A stretch of 64,000 nucleotides of DNA, taken from Cytobacillus solani. GTDB taxonomy: Bacteria > Bacillota > Bacilli > Bacillales > Cytobacillaceae. The stretch's first letter is position 1; each line of letters begins with the position of its first letter. The DNA lies in NCBI RefSeq assembly GCF_001420595.1, contig NZ_LJIX01000006.1:3271058-3335057 (forward strand), given 5' to 3'. Shown here in pieces: positions 19,434-27,738 of this stretch. The notes beneath the pieces are model-generated. The model did not search any database and was not told where the DNA came from. It was given only the letters and a program-made list of their open reading frames with translations. The position numbers and the translations under genes are program-made.

Positions 19434-19535
19434 CATTATTTTTGCAATAATTTCTTTTTATTTGCATTTTCTACAATATTTTTGTGAAAAAATGATTATA
19501 TTTGCGAAATTCGATCTTTATTTGCATATTCACTT
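19434..19535. repeat. 20-bp-phased TTTGC repeat cluster
   Basis: TTTG occurs at 19441, 19461, 19481, 19501 and 19521, exactly 20 bp apart, each preceded by TTAT or similar and followed by C(A/G)A. This fills most of the mciZ-yqkF gap and has no open frame with a ribosome site. Confidence 0.75.
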
Positions 19536-19596
19536 TCATTGCGATTAGCTTTAATTATTTTATACAATAGAAAGAAAAGAAAATTGAGGATATCAA

Positions 19597-20511
19597 ATGA
19601 AAAAAAGAAAAGTTGGGAAATCAGATTTATATGTGAGTGAGCTTGGGCTTGGGTGCATGTCCCTTAGTACTGAACCGAAAAAGGCACAGGAAATCATCGA
19701 AACTGCACTAGAAGAAGGCATTAATTATTTTGATACTGCTGACCTTTACGATTTCGGTCAAAACGAGCAAATCGTCGGGCAATCATTAAAGCATGTAAGA
19801 GACAAAGTCATTATTGCTACGAAAGTCGGAAACCGGTGGGGAGAGGAAATGGATGGCTGGCACTGGGACCCTTCCAAACGATATATTAAAGAAGCAGTTA
19901 AGAATAGCTTAACAAGGCTCGGTACAGATTACATTGATTTATACCAGCTCCATGGAGGAACAATGGAGGATCCAATTGATGAAACCATTGAAGCTTTCGA
20001 AGAGCTGAAAGCAGAAGGTTTTATCCGTTATTATGGCATTTCCTCGATTCGTCCGAATGTCATACGTGAATACGCGAAAAAATCAAGTATTGTCTCTGTC
20101 ATGATGCAATACAGTATGTTAGACCGCCGTCCTGATGAGCAGGCAATACCGCTACTACAGGAAAATAACATTAATATTGTTACTAGAGGACCGCTGGCAA
20201 AGGGGTTATTAAGTAATAAGATGCTTGAGAAAGCCTCAGAACAAGGCTTTCTCGATTATAGCAACCAAGAATTAAACTCGATTTTACCTTTACTGAGAGA
20301 AAAGTTTGCCGATTCCCGGACAACGACGGAGATTGCCCTCCAGTTTAATTTGGCCCAGCCTGTGGTTTCCTCAGTAGTGGCAGGGGCAAGCAAGGTAGAA
20401 CAGATTAGAGAAAATGCAAAGGCGGTACGGGCCAATCCACTTTCAGAAAATGAAATTTCACTTATTCAATCGATTACTAAAGCGAACAAATATGAACAGC
20501 ATCGATTATAA
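19597..20511 (+). CDS. yqkF: Aldo/keto reductase (YqkF-like)
   Basis: 304 aa TIM-barrel NAD(P)H oxidoreductase. AKR signature motifs: GLGCMSLS at the N-terminus, NYFDTADLYDFGQNEQIVGQ with catalytic Asp and Tyr, KVIIATKVG with the Lys, and DYIDLYQLHGG with the His. C-terminal VVAGASKVEQIRENAKA binds the cofactor. Substrate unknown. It corresponds in position to B. subtilis yqkF. Confidence 0.92.
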   Translation: MKKRKVGKSDLYVSELGLGCMSLSTEPKKAQEIIETALEEGINYFDTADLYDFGQNEQIVGQSLKHVRDKVIIATKVGNRWGEEMDGWHWDPSKRYIKEAVKNSLTRLGTDYIDLYQLHGGTMEDPIDETIEAFEELKAEGFIRYYGISSIRPNVIREYAKKSSIVSVMMQYSMLDRRPDEQAIPLLQENNINIVTRGPLAKGLLSNKMLEKASEQGFLDYSNQELNSILPLLREKFADSRTTTEIALQFNLAQPVVSSVVAGASKVEQIRENAKAVRANPLSENEISLIQSITKANKYEQHRL

Positions 20512-20524
20512 AGTCAAACTTCAA

Positions 20525-20653
20525 TCAATGAGGTTTTCTTTCATCCCACTGATTGTTAGTTGAACTAATCGGGCCTTTACGGTCTGTTGATGCCCACTTA
20601 GAATTTTTCGTTCCCGTTAATCCGCGATAAACAAAATGACGCTTGCGTTCCAA
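20525..20653 (-). CDS. Small conserved-looking protein, TTG start, unknown function
   Basis: A 42-aa frame starting at TTG 20653: MERKRHFVYRGLTGTKNSKW, then ASTDRKGPISSTNNQWDERK and Pro-His at the end. The sequence is highly polar and basic with no repeats, and looks like a genuine small protein. There is no good ribosome site at the TTG, and the nearby ATG CCG is in another frame. So it could be translationally coupled to yqkE (20 bp upstream), mis-started, or carry a frameshift at its 5' end. Confidence 0.5.
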   Translation of the reverse strand: MERKRHFVYRGLTGTKNSKWASTDRKGPISSTNNQWDERKPH

Positions 20654-20673
20654 GCGGCATTTTTATTTCTGCT

Positions 20674-20919
20674 TTATTTATATTCCTTCCAGTTCAAATT
20701 GCTTTCACCTAGCAATTCTTCGAAGCTCTTGTTCTTTTCGCGCAATCGTCTTTCCTCTTTCTTGCGTTGTTCTTCTTCTTCCATTTTCTTATCTTCAGCC
20801 GCTTTTAATTGCTGCTTTGTATCTTTTAGTTTTGCCATTAAATCTTGGTTAAGCATATCACCAAGTGTTACTGGCTTATCATCCTTTTTTGGTTGGGAAT
20901 GCTGTTTTTTCTTTTTCAT
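20674..20919 (-). CDS. yqkE: YqkE-like protein (DUF3886)
   Basis: 81 aa, almost entirely charged and helical: a Lys-rich head MKKKKQHSQPKKDDKPVTLG, a coiled-coil core about 25-66 rich in E/K/R/Q, and the conserved tail EKNKSFEELLGESNLNWKEY. This tail is diagnostic for YqkE. Function unknown. Neighbouring yqkF is also its neighbour in B. subtilis. Confidence 0.85.
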   Translation of the reverse strand: MKKKKQHSQPKKDDKPVTLGDMLNQDLMAKLKDTKQQLKAAEDKKMEEEEQRKKEERRLREKNKSFEELLGESNLNWKEYK

Positions 20920-20963
20920 GGAAATCCCCTCATATAAATAATTTACAAATTATTATATCATTT

Positions 20964-21335
20964 TCACTTCAAAAATTCGAGAAACTCAATCCGATTTCCG
21001 AAGGGATCATCAACGAAAAATCGGTTTCTTCCTTCGATTGGCGGTTCTTCTTTTATGATAATCTCTTGACTTAGCAAGCTTTCACGCAATGCTTCCAAAT
21101 TTTCTACTACCAATCCCGGATGTGCTTTTTTGGCAGGCACGAAACCTTCTTGAATACCTATATGGATTTCCTGGTTCCCGCACTGAAACCAGCATCCACC
21201 ACGTTTTCGCAGATTTTCTGGTTTTGGAATTTCCTTAAGTCCGAGGATCTCTCCGAAAAATGTTCTAGCCTGTGATTCACAGCCTTCGGGTGCTACTAAT
21301 TGAATATGATCAATTCCCTTAAATGAAAATCTCAT
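20964..21335 (-). CDS. VOC-family (glyoxalase/dioxygenase fold) protein
   Basis: About 123 aa, one vicinal-oxygen-chelate domain made of two beta-alpha-beta-beta-beta repeats. The metal-ligand positions are visible as DHIQLVAP, EIHIGIQEGF, HPGLVVENLE and the C-terminal FVDDPFGNRIEFLEF with its terminal Glu. Substrate unknown. ATG 21335 is preferred because AGGAGG is too close to the upstream ATG. Downstream of and on the same strand as the CoA-transferase genes. Confidence 0.85.
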   Translation of the reverse strand: MRFSFKGIDHIQLVAPEGCESQARTFFGEILGLKEIPKPENLRKRGGCWFQCGNQEIHIGIQEGFVPAKKAHPGLVVENLEALRESLLSQEIIIKEEPPIEGRNRFFVDDPFGNRIEFLEFLK

Positions 21336-21397
21336 GTACATTCTCCTCCTAAAATAGAGAAAAGCACAGCTTTTACAGCCGCACTTTTCAAAATCAA

Positions 21398-22066
21398 TTA
21401 ATAAGCTTCTGTAAGAACGTTCTCATCTACTTGCAATTCCGCTTCTGTTGATTGAATGATCTCTTCGATCGTAAAGCCCTTTGCTACTTCTATAAGCTTT
21501 AAGCCGGACTCCGTTACATCAATAACGGCACGTTCCGTAATGATTCGGTTCACAACCGCTTTTCCTGTTAATGGCAGCGTGCATTTCTTCAAAATTTTTG
21601 ACTCGCCATTTTTGTTCGTATGATCCATGATGACAATGATTTTCTTTGCTCCATGAACGAGGTCCATCGCGCCGCCCATTCCTTTAATCATTTTACCAGG
21701 AATCATCCAATTTGCGAGATCGCCTTTTTCGGAGACCTCCATTCCGCCAAGGATTGCTATATTTACATGACCGCCGCGGATCATGGCAAAGGATTCCGCA
21801 CTATCAAAGTAAGCAGACCCAGGAATGGCCGTAACTGTTTCTTTCCCCGCATTAATTAAATCAGGATCTACTTCTTCATTTGCAGGATATGGACCAATGC
21901 CAAGCAAGCCATTCTCTGATTGCAGCACCACTTCTTTATTATCTGAAATATAATTTGCTACAAGTGTTGGCATGCCAATCCCAAGATTTACATAGAATCC
22001 ATTTTCAATTTCCTTTTCTGCACGTCTAGCAATTTTTTCTCGAACAGAAGCTTTATCATTAGTCAT
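21398..22066 (-). CDS. scoB: 3-oxoacid CoA-transferase subunit B
   Basis: About 222 aa, family I CoA-transferase beta subunit. The catalytic glutamate is in [26 protein letters not shown] and [20 protein letters not shown] are typical. With ScoA it moves CoA from succinyl-CoA to acetoacetate. ATG 22066 has AAGGAGAC 7 nt upstream. It is 26 bp after scoA and presumably in one operon with the thiolase. Confidence 0.93.
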   Translation of the reverse strand: MTNDKASVREKIARRAEKEIENGFYVNLGIGMPTLVANYISDNKEVVLQSENGLLGIGPYPANEEVDPDLINAGKETVTAIPGSAYFDSAESFAMIRGGHVNIAILGGMEVSEKGDLANWMIPGKMIKGMGGAMDLVHGAKKIIVIMDHTNKNGESKILKKCTLPLTGKAVVNRIITERAVIDVTESGLKLIEVAKGFTIEEIIQSTEAELQVDENVLTEAY

Positions 22067-22092
22067 TTGCAGCGTCTCCTTCCTCATCGTTT

Positions 22093-22782
22093 TTACTTTT
22101 GGACAGTCAGCCTTTCAATTCGTTTTTCTTGGTTTCCTTCGATTAAAGACTGCACATAAATGCTTGGTGTATGAATCCCATTCGGATCAAGCTCACCAAT
22201 TTCATACAGCTTTTCTACTTCAGCAATTGTTACTTTCCCTGCCGCAGCAATCATGGGGTTAAAGTTCCTTGCCGTCTTGTGATAGACGAGATTTCCCATT
22301 TTATCGCCCTTCCACGCTCTCACTAAACTAAAGTCCGCGATCAACGCTTCCTCCAGCAAATATTCTTTTCCATTAAAGATCTTTGTTTCTTTCCCTTCAG
22401 CAACTGGCGTACCAACTCCAGCAGGTGTATAAAAGGCAGGAATTCCTGCTCCGCCTGCTCGAATTTTCTCGGCAAGCGTTCCTTGCGGGAGGAGCTCTAC
22501 CTCAATCTCCCCTGAAAGCACCTGTCTTTCGAACTCTTTATTTTCCCCTACATAGGAACCTACCATTTTCTTAATCTGCTTATTTTTCAAAAGCAGTCCA
22601 AGTCCCCAGTCATCCACTCCACAGTTATTCGAAATAACGGTCAAATCCTTCACGCCTTTTTCAACCAATGCAAGGATTAAGTTTTCCGGGATTCCACAGA
22701 GACCAAATCCGCCCACCATTAAAACAGCGCCATCATGAATATCCTTCACTGCTTCATTAAAGGAAGTACAAATTGTTTTCAT
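22093..22782 (-). CDS. scoA: 3-oxoacid CoA-transferase subunit A
   Basis: 229 aa, alpha subunit. The glycine-rich CoA loop [14 protein letters not shown] (about 22-35) and [17 protein letters not shown] are diagnostic. The start has GGGGGAG. Together with scoB, the upstream thiolase and the divergent HMG-CoA lyase it forms a complete route from HMG-CoA through acetoacetate to acetyl-CoA. Confidence 0.94.
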   Translation of the reverse strand: MKTICTSFNEAVKDIHDGAVLMVGGFGLCGIPENLILALVEKGVKDLTVISNNCGVDDWGLGLLLKNKQIKKMVGSYVGENKEFERQVLSGEIEVELLPQGTLAEKIRAGGAGIPAFYTPAGVGTPVAEGKETKIFNGKEYLLEEALIADFSLVRAWKGDKMGNLVYHKTARNFNPMIAAAGKVTIAEVEKLYEIGELDPNGIHTPSIYVQSLIEGNQEKRIERLTVQK

Positions 22783-22836
22783 GTCATTCTCCCCCTCTTT
22801 TCCGAGAACTTTTTGTTTATATGAATAGGTACTTGT

Positions 22837-24024
22837 TTATGCCAGTTCAACTACTGTTGCAACACCTTGGCCCCCGCCGATGCAAAGCGTGGCAAGACCT
22901 TTTTTTGCCTGCCGCTTCTGCATTTCATGAATCAAAGTGACAAGAATTCTGGCTCCGCTCGCACCAATCGGATGACCTAGCGCGATTGCTCCTCCGTTGA
23001 CATTAAGAATGTCTTTGTTAAACGCAAGCTCTCTATCAACGGCCAGCGACTGGGCTGCAAATGCTTCATTCGCTTCAATCAGCTCCAACTCTTCCATGGA
23101 TACAGCTGCTTTTTCAAGCGCTTTTTTTACCGCTTGGACCGGACCAATGCCCATGATGCTTGGATCTACTCCAGCACTTGCATTTCCTTTTATCGTTACA
23201 AGTGGCTTGATTCCTAGCTCATCCGCCCTTTTCCTGCTCATAACAACTAGAATAGCTGCACCATCGTTAATCCCTGAAGCATTACCAGCTGTGACACTGC
23301 CGTCTTTTTTAAACGCCGGTCTCAGCTTTGCCAGCTTTTCAGCTGTTGTTCCTTTCTTCGGATATTCATCTGTATCAAAAATAATTGGATCGCTTTTTCT
23401 TTGCGGGATTTCAACAGGAACAATCTCATCCTTAAATCTGCCTGCTTCAATCGCATTCACTGCCTTTTCTTGACTCGCTGCAGCAAATTCATCCTGCTCT
23501 TCTCTTGTTAATTCATATTTTTCGCAAAGATTTTCTGCTGTTACACCCATATGATAATCATTGAATACACATGTTAAGCCATCAGAAGTCATCGTATCGA
23601 TCAGCTTCTGATCACCCATTTTGAATCCATTGCGGGCATTTTTTAATATGTATGGAGCTTGGCTCATATTTTCTATTCCACCAGCTACCACAACCTCAGC
23701 ATCCCCGGCGATAATCGCTTGTGTCGCCAAATGGACTGCCTTTAATCCAGAACCGCATACTTTATTGATCGTCATTGCGGAAACGCTTACAGGAAGACCC
23801 GCTTTAAGTGCCGCTTGCCTTGCTGGGTTCTGACCAAGCCCTGCCTGCAATACATTTCCAAGAATAACCTCGTCTATTTGCTCAGGCTTCAAACCCGCTT
23901 TTTCAAGTGCACCTTTAATTGCCACTGCCCCTAGTTCAGGAGCGGAAATATCCTTTAAACTCCCATTAAAACTGCCAATCGCTGTTCTTACAGCACTTAC
24001 AATTACTACTTCTGTTTGTGTCAT
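22837..24024 (-). CDS. Acetyl-CoA acetyltransferase (thiolase)
   Basis: About 395 aa. Nucleophilic Cys in [13 protein letters not shown], the C-terminal His motif [20 protein letters not shown] and the second Cys in [10 protein letters not shown] are all in place. It cleaves acetoacetyl-CoA to two acetyl-CoA or does the reverse condensation. ATG 24024 is chosen because it matches the family N-terminus and follows GAAAGGGTGGG. First gene of the scoAB block. Confidence 0.95.
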   Translation of the reverse strand: MTQTEVVIVSAVRTAIGSFNGSLKDISAPELGAVAIKGALEKAGLKPEQIDEVILGNVLQAGLGQNPARQAALKAGLPVSVSAMTINKVCGSGLKAVHLATQAIIAGDAEVVVAGGIENMSQAPYILKNARNGFKMGDQKLIDTMTSDGLTCVFNDYHMGVTAENLCEKYELTREEQDEFAAASQEKAVNAIEAGRFKDEIVPVEIPQRKSDPIIFDTDEYPKKGTTAEKLAKLRPAFKKDGSVTAGNASGINDGAAILVVMSRKRADELGIKPLVTIKGNASAGVDPSIMGIGPVQAVKKALEKAAVSMEELELIEANEAFAAQSLAVDRELAFNKDILNVNGGAIALGHPIGASGARILVTLIHEMQKRQAKKGLATLCIGGGQGVATVVELA

Positions 24025-24179
24025 ATTTCCCACCCTTTCACAATCAGTTTCAATCATACTATTTCGAGAAAAAACGCAAAAACCCTTTTATTATGTCAAA
24101 ATTTCTATTATTCTTGCTTTTTAAAAAACAAATTGAATAAAATAAGAGAATAGGAGAGCGCCCGCTCAGTTTGAAGTAC

Positions 24180-24340
24180 AAATGCGTAAGCGCCTTGATC
24201 ATCGCCGTACAAACGCAGAAGGGACAACGACAGCGATAAAGGAAACACGGTGAGTGAGCGAACCGATGTTGACGCAATCGTTGCGGAGGAGACCTGAAGT
24301 TTGATAGGCGATAGGACGCTTGCGCTAAACGTAGACCAAA
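24180..24340. repeat. Dispersed intergenic repeat, copy B
   Basis: Closely related to 1236-1383 in core and ends (TAAGCGCCTTGATCATCGCC left, GATAGGACGCTTGCGC right). Located between the thiolase and the divergent HMG-CoA lyase gene. Contains reverse-strand frames of 83-100 aa which share residues with those of copy A only because the DNA is repeated. Confidence 0.75.
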
Positions 24341-24389
24341 CCTTATACAAAGTACCCACAATATCCGATTTTAGAAATTCCTAGACAAG

Positions 24390-24405
24390 TAGAAAACGTT
24401 TACAA
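24390..24405. promoter_or_regulatory. Candidate CcpA (cre) site ahead of HMG-CoA lyase
   Basis: AGAAAACGTTTACA is one mismatch from the cre consensus TGWAARCGYTWNCW. It lies about 45 bp before the mvaB start. Catabolite repression would suit an acyl/leucine degradation gene. Single-site match only. Confidence 0.4.
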
Positions 24406-24449
24406 CTTTTGATTCTACCCTTATAAACTATGAGACTGGAGAGGAAAAC

Positions 24450-25355
24450 ATGACGCTGCAATTACCTGCTAAAGTAACAATTATTGAAGTCGGTCCGCGT
24501 GATGGGCTTCAAAACGAAAAAGCTTTTGTGCCTACAGAGATTAAAAAGGAGTTTATTAAGGGATTGAAAATGGCTGGCTTAACAGAAATGGAGCTTACTT
24601 CTTTCGTTTCGCCAAAATGGGTTCCGCAAATGGGAGATGCAGCTGAAATTGTCGCTGACTGTCTTGATAACGAAACACGCAACATCGTTTTGGCACCAAA
24701 CCGTATAGGAATTGAAAGAGTTTATTTGACCAATTGCCAAGCTGTTGCTGTTTTTGTTGGGGTCAGTAATACGTTTAATCGAAAGAATATCAATAAATCT
24801 ACAAAGGAAAGCATGACTGAGCTCCTGCCGATTATTGGCGAATTAAAGGAGAAAGGATACTTTGTCCGTGCTTGTATTTCCACTGCTTTCTACTGTCCAT
24901 ATGAAGGAAAAATCGAGCCGGATGATACTTTGAGGTTATGCCGACAATTTGTTGATGCTGGTGTTGATGAGCTGAGTGTGGCTGATACCATTGGAATGGC
25001 TGCGCCTCATGAATCTTTTGCTTTGTTCAGCAGCTTGAAGCGGGCGTTTACGGATACCTTGCTGACTGCTCATTTCCATGATACGAGGAAGCTTGCCCTT
25101 ACTAATATATTTGCTGCTTTGCAAGCCGGGATTGACCGGTTCGATACTTCAGCCGGTGGGCTTGGCGGGTGTCCATTTGCTCCCGGGGCCGCAGGAAATG
25201 CTGCAACAGAAGATGTCGTCTACATGCTTGAGCGAATGGGGATTCAAACAAATGTTAATTTAGAAAAATTAGTTGAGGCGATTTCAATCGTCACGCCGCA
25301 TTTATCTCGGGCGATTGAAAGTACCTATTATCGCCTTCATCAACAAAACGTTTAA
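24450..25355 (+). CDS. mvaB: Hydroxymethylglutaryl-CoA lyase
   Basis: 301 aa, DRE-TIM-like lyase: VGPRDGLQNEK at the N-terminus, HFHDTRKLAL metal site, and the catalytic cysteine in GGLGGCPFAPGAAGNAATED. It splits HMG-CoA to acetyl-CoA and acetoacetate in leucine degradation. It is divergent from the thiolase-scoAB genes, which would use the acetoacetate. No other leucine-degradation genes are in the window. Confidence 0.94.
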   Translation: MTLQLPAKVTIIEVGPRDGLQNEKAFVPTEIKKEFIKGLKMAGLTEMELTSFVSPKWVPQMGDAAEIVADCLDNETRNIVLAPNRIGIERVYLTNCQAVAVFVGVSNTFNRKNINKSTKESMTELLPIIGELKEKGYFVRACISTAFYCPYEGKIEPDDTLRLCRQFVDAGVDELSVADTIGMAAPHESFALFSSLKRAFTDTLLTAHFHDTRKLALTNIFAALQAGIDRFDTSAGGLGGCPFAPGAAGNAATEDVVYMLERMGIQTNVNLEKLVEAISIVTPHLSRAIESTYYRLHQQNV

Positions 25356-25425
25356 ATAATGAATAAACTTCCCTTTGATCATCCATCTTATTAGGTAAAC
25401 CATACGAAAAGGGGGACCATTCCAA

Positions 25426-25557
25426 ATGAGCCGGAAACGAGATAAAGGCTTTAGCCAGAAGGGCAAGCCAAATAGTGATACAGTAAATCAAACAATCGCT
25501 GCCGAGGAATTAGAAAAGGCGATCCATCCGACGAAACGGCAAAATTCAGAGCAGTAA
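25426..25557 (+). CDS. Small polar protein, unknown function
   Basis: A 43-aa frame with AAGGGGGA 11 nt before the ATG at 25426. The product MSRKRDKGFSQKGKPNSDTV continues with NQTIAAEELEKAIHPTKRQN and ends in SEQ. It is strongly polar, with no signal or TM segment. I do not recognise a family. The composition resembles many small spore-core proteins, but that is only a loose impression. Confidence 0.5.
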   Translation: MSRKRDKGFSQKGKPNSDTVNQTIAAEELEKAIHPTKRQNSEQ

Positions 25558-25564
25558 GCTGGCG

Positions 25565-25878
25565 GGAGCGATTGACTACCGTTTTATCCTTTTTCCCGGA
25601 AAGTCGGTAGCCAATGACAGGGATTGGCTACCCTTCTTACTTTTTTCTCGGGAGTTCGGTCGACAATAACGGCGATTGGATACCCTTCTGTCTTTTTTCT
25701 CCAGTGTTCGGTCACCAATAATGGCGATTGGATACCCTTCTGTCTTTTTTCTCCAGTATTCGGTCGACAATAACGGCAATTGGATACCCTTCTGTCTTTT
25801 TTCTCCAGTGTTCATTCACCAATAGGGGCGATTGGATACCCTTTTATCTTTTTTCTCCAATGTTCGGCCGACAATAAT
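25565..25878. repeat. 52-bp tandem repeat, about six units
   Basis: (T/G)TCGGT/TTCGG-type landmarks occur at 25603, 25655, 25707, 25759, 25811 (TTCATT) and 25863, exactly 52 bp apart. Each unit carries CAATAA(C/T)GGCGATTGGAT followed by ACCCTTCTGTCTTTTTTCTC. 52 is not a multiple of three, so frames through it are not coding. Located between a small gene and yqkD. Confidence 0.85.
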
Positions 25879-25973
25879 TAGTGATTATTTTTCCTTTTCC
25901 ATATAAGTCGAATTCATGTTTTAATCCCCTCCAGAATGGTAAAATAAAGAAAAAGATTATCGGGAGGATCGAC

Positions 25974-26891
25974 ATGAAAAGACTGCTTCGTTTAACTCGT
26001 TACTTTATTTCTTTCCTTCTCTTTTTCACATCAATCGGTGTTTATTTTACGAATCGGCTTATGTATATGAAGAAGAAAGAAGATCAATTTATTTTGGATC
26101 GGGAACAAGGAGCAGGAAGGCTTGATTTAATGGAATATGACGGGCTTCCAAAGAAAGAAGTTCTCATTCCTTCCCCTTTTGGCTATAATCTCAAGACTGT
26201 CATTATTGAACCACACAAAAATAATCGCTTTATCATTATTTCTCATGGAGTAACGGAAAATAAAATGAACTCCATTAAATATATGAATCTTTTTTTAGAA
26301 CGCGAGTTTAATGCAGTGATTTACGATCATCGCCGCCACGGGGAGTCTGGCGGAAAAACAACAAGCTTTGGTCACTATGAAAAATTCGACTTAAAGACCA
26401 TTGTGGACTGGCTGAAAAAAAAGCACGGTCCAAACATCGAGATAGGGATCCACGGGGAATCGATGGGAGCAGCAACGATGCTGCTTTATGCTGGTATGCT
26501 TGAGGATGGTGCAGATTTTTATATTGCAGACTGTCCTTTTTCTGACTTTAAGGAACAGCTTGCTTACCAAATTAAAAGAGAATTGAAGCTGCCGCCAAGG
26601 CTTATCCTATCTGTCGGTGATTTATTTTTACGCATGCGGCAAAAGTATTCAATTAAAGATGTTTCCCCGATTTCGGTCATTGAGAATATTCAAAAACCCA
26701 TTCTCTTTATTCATAGCCAGAAAGATGATTTTATTTTACCGACAATGTCTGAAGCCTTATATGAATTAAAAAAAGGACCCAAAAAGCTTTACTTAGCCTC
26801 CAATGGGGTCCATGCACAGTCATTGAACGAGAATAAAAATGATTATGAAAAGGTGATTGATGAGTTTTTAGAGGAATATGTCTTCACATGA
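25974..26891 (+). CDS. yqkD: Alpha/beta hydrolase (YqkD-like)
   Basis: 305 aa. N-terminal TM anchor (RYFISFLLFFTSIGVYFTNR, about 8-28), then an alpha/beta-hydrolase fold: ISHGVTENK oxyanion region, nucleophile elbow GIHGESMGAA with the serine, and KDDFILP (Asp) and GVHAQS (His) near the C-terminus. Substrate unknown. ATG 25974 has CGGGAGGA upstream. Same place as B. subtilis yqkD. Confidence 0.9.
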   Translation: MKRLLRLTRYFISFLLFFTSIGVYFTNRLMYMKKKEDQFILDREQGAGRLDLMEYDGLPKKEVLIPSPFGYNLKTVIIEPHKNNRFIIISHGVTENKMNSIKYMNLFLEREFNAVIYDHRRHGESGGKTTSFGHYEKFDLKTIVDWLKKKHGPNIEIGIHGESMGAATMLLYAGMLEDGADFYIADCPFSDFKEQLAYQIKRELKLPPRLILSVGDLFLRMRQKYSIKDVSPISVIENIQKPILFIHSQKDDFILPTMSEALYELKKGPKKLYLASNGVHAQSLNENKNDYEKVIDEFLEEYVFT

Positions 26892-26893
26892 AT

Positions 26894-26924
26894 AAAGAGG
26901 CCTTGATGCTGGCCTCTTTTTATT
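26894..26924. terminator. Terminator of yqkD, shared with the convergent lipoprotein gene
   Basis: AAAGAGGCC pairs with GGCCTCTTT, followed by TTTATTTT. Confidence 0.85.
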
Positions 26925-27453
26925 TTAGCAGCTTTATTTCATTTTCACTCCCTGACAAACCCCTAGCAGTTTCATAATCCCCTACTTTAAAAAAGTAGCG
27001 ACCACTATCTTTTTTAATCATTTGTGCTCTTTCCAATCCTTCATTCCCGATCACTTCAATACTGTTAATGCTGCTATCTTCTATTTTTCCATAGATCACA
27101 GGGATTCTGTTTTCTAAGTCGCCATTGCCATTATATTCATAGAAAACATTTTTAAAGACAGTCAGCAGTTCATCTTCATCATAATCCCAATGATTATGCC
27201 CCGCATTTTCCCATCCGTCCCGATCATTTCCCTTTAAAAAGGCTACTGTGACCGCATCAAATTCCTCTTTCTTTTCATTTTTCTGCCTTGTTACATATAA
27301 CAGAATTACGCCATCCTTCACTTTTTCTGTATGTATAACTTCTTTTACATTAAATGGGATGTCCTCTTCAATTACCTGATTCATCGGCACTGCCCTGCAG
27401 GCTGTCAGCAATAGCATCACTGTTAGCAATACGACAATCCATTTATGATTCAC
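26920..27453 (-). CDS. Hypothetical lipoprotein
   Basis: 177 aa. Type II signal peptide MNHKWIVVLLTVMLLLTAC with lipobox LTAC (Cys about 19), so it should be anchored on the outer face of the membrane. The mature part is rich in Asp, Glu and Asn, with GHNHWDYDEDELLTVFKNVF and RYFFKVGDYETARGL. No family recognised. It converges on yqkD. Confidence 0.75.
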   Translation of the reverse strand: MNHKWIVVLLTVMLLLTACRAVPMNQVIEEDIPFNVKEVIHTEKVKDGVILLYVTRQKNEKKEEFDAVTVAFLKGNDRDGWENAGHNHWDYDEDELLTVFKNVFYEYNGNGDLENRIPVIYGKIEDSSINSIEVIGNEGLERAQMIKKDSGRYFFKVGDYETARGLSGSENEIKLLK

Positions 27454-27547
27454 ACAGTTCCCTCCACTTTAGCAACATCTTTATCATTAAATGTTGGTTA
27501 GGGAGAGAACATACCTGTTTTTTGTAAATTTTGGATAAAGAACAGGA

Positions 27548-27643
27548 TTATTTTAAAATTGTCTTGGCAATCGCAATTAACGCTGCTTTCTTTTCATCCA
27601 TACTCCTGTACCGCATCATGAGGATTTCATTCAATAAGTTCAT
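27548..27643 (-). CDS. Possible 31-aa small protein
   Basis: ATG 27643 is preceded by AAGGAGAAGGG with 8-9 nt spacing. The product is MNLLNEILMMRYRSMDEKKA, then ALIAIAKTILK, an amphipathic helical peptide. It lies in the 280-bp gap between the lipoprotein gene and opuAA. Support is the ribosome site only. Confidence 0.4.
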   Translation of the reverse strand: MNLLNEILMMRYRSMDEKKAALIAIAKTILK

Positions 27644-27738
27644 GCTTTTTTCCCTTCTCCTTTGGAACCTTTCATACTGAGATACACAATAGGGAAAACT
27701 AAATAGGGACTAGGCGATTAATAAAATGAGGTGATTTG

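Noticed and set aside
24059-24361. 100-aa and 83-aa minus-strand frames
   Set aside because: They run through repeat copy B and the thiolase upstream region in competing frames, with no ribosome site.
25576-25815. 79-aa Lys/Arg-rich frame
   Set aside because: Produced by the 52-bp tandem repeat, whose period is not a multiple of three, so the peptide is not a real repeat protein.
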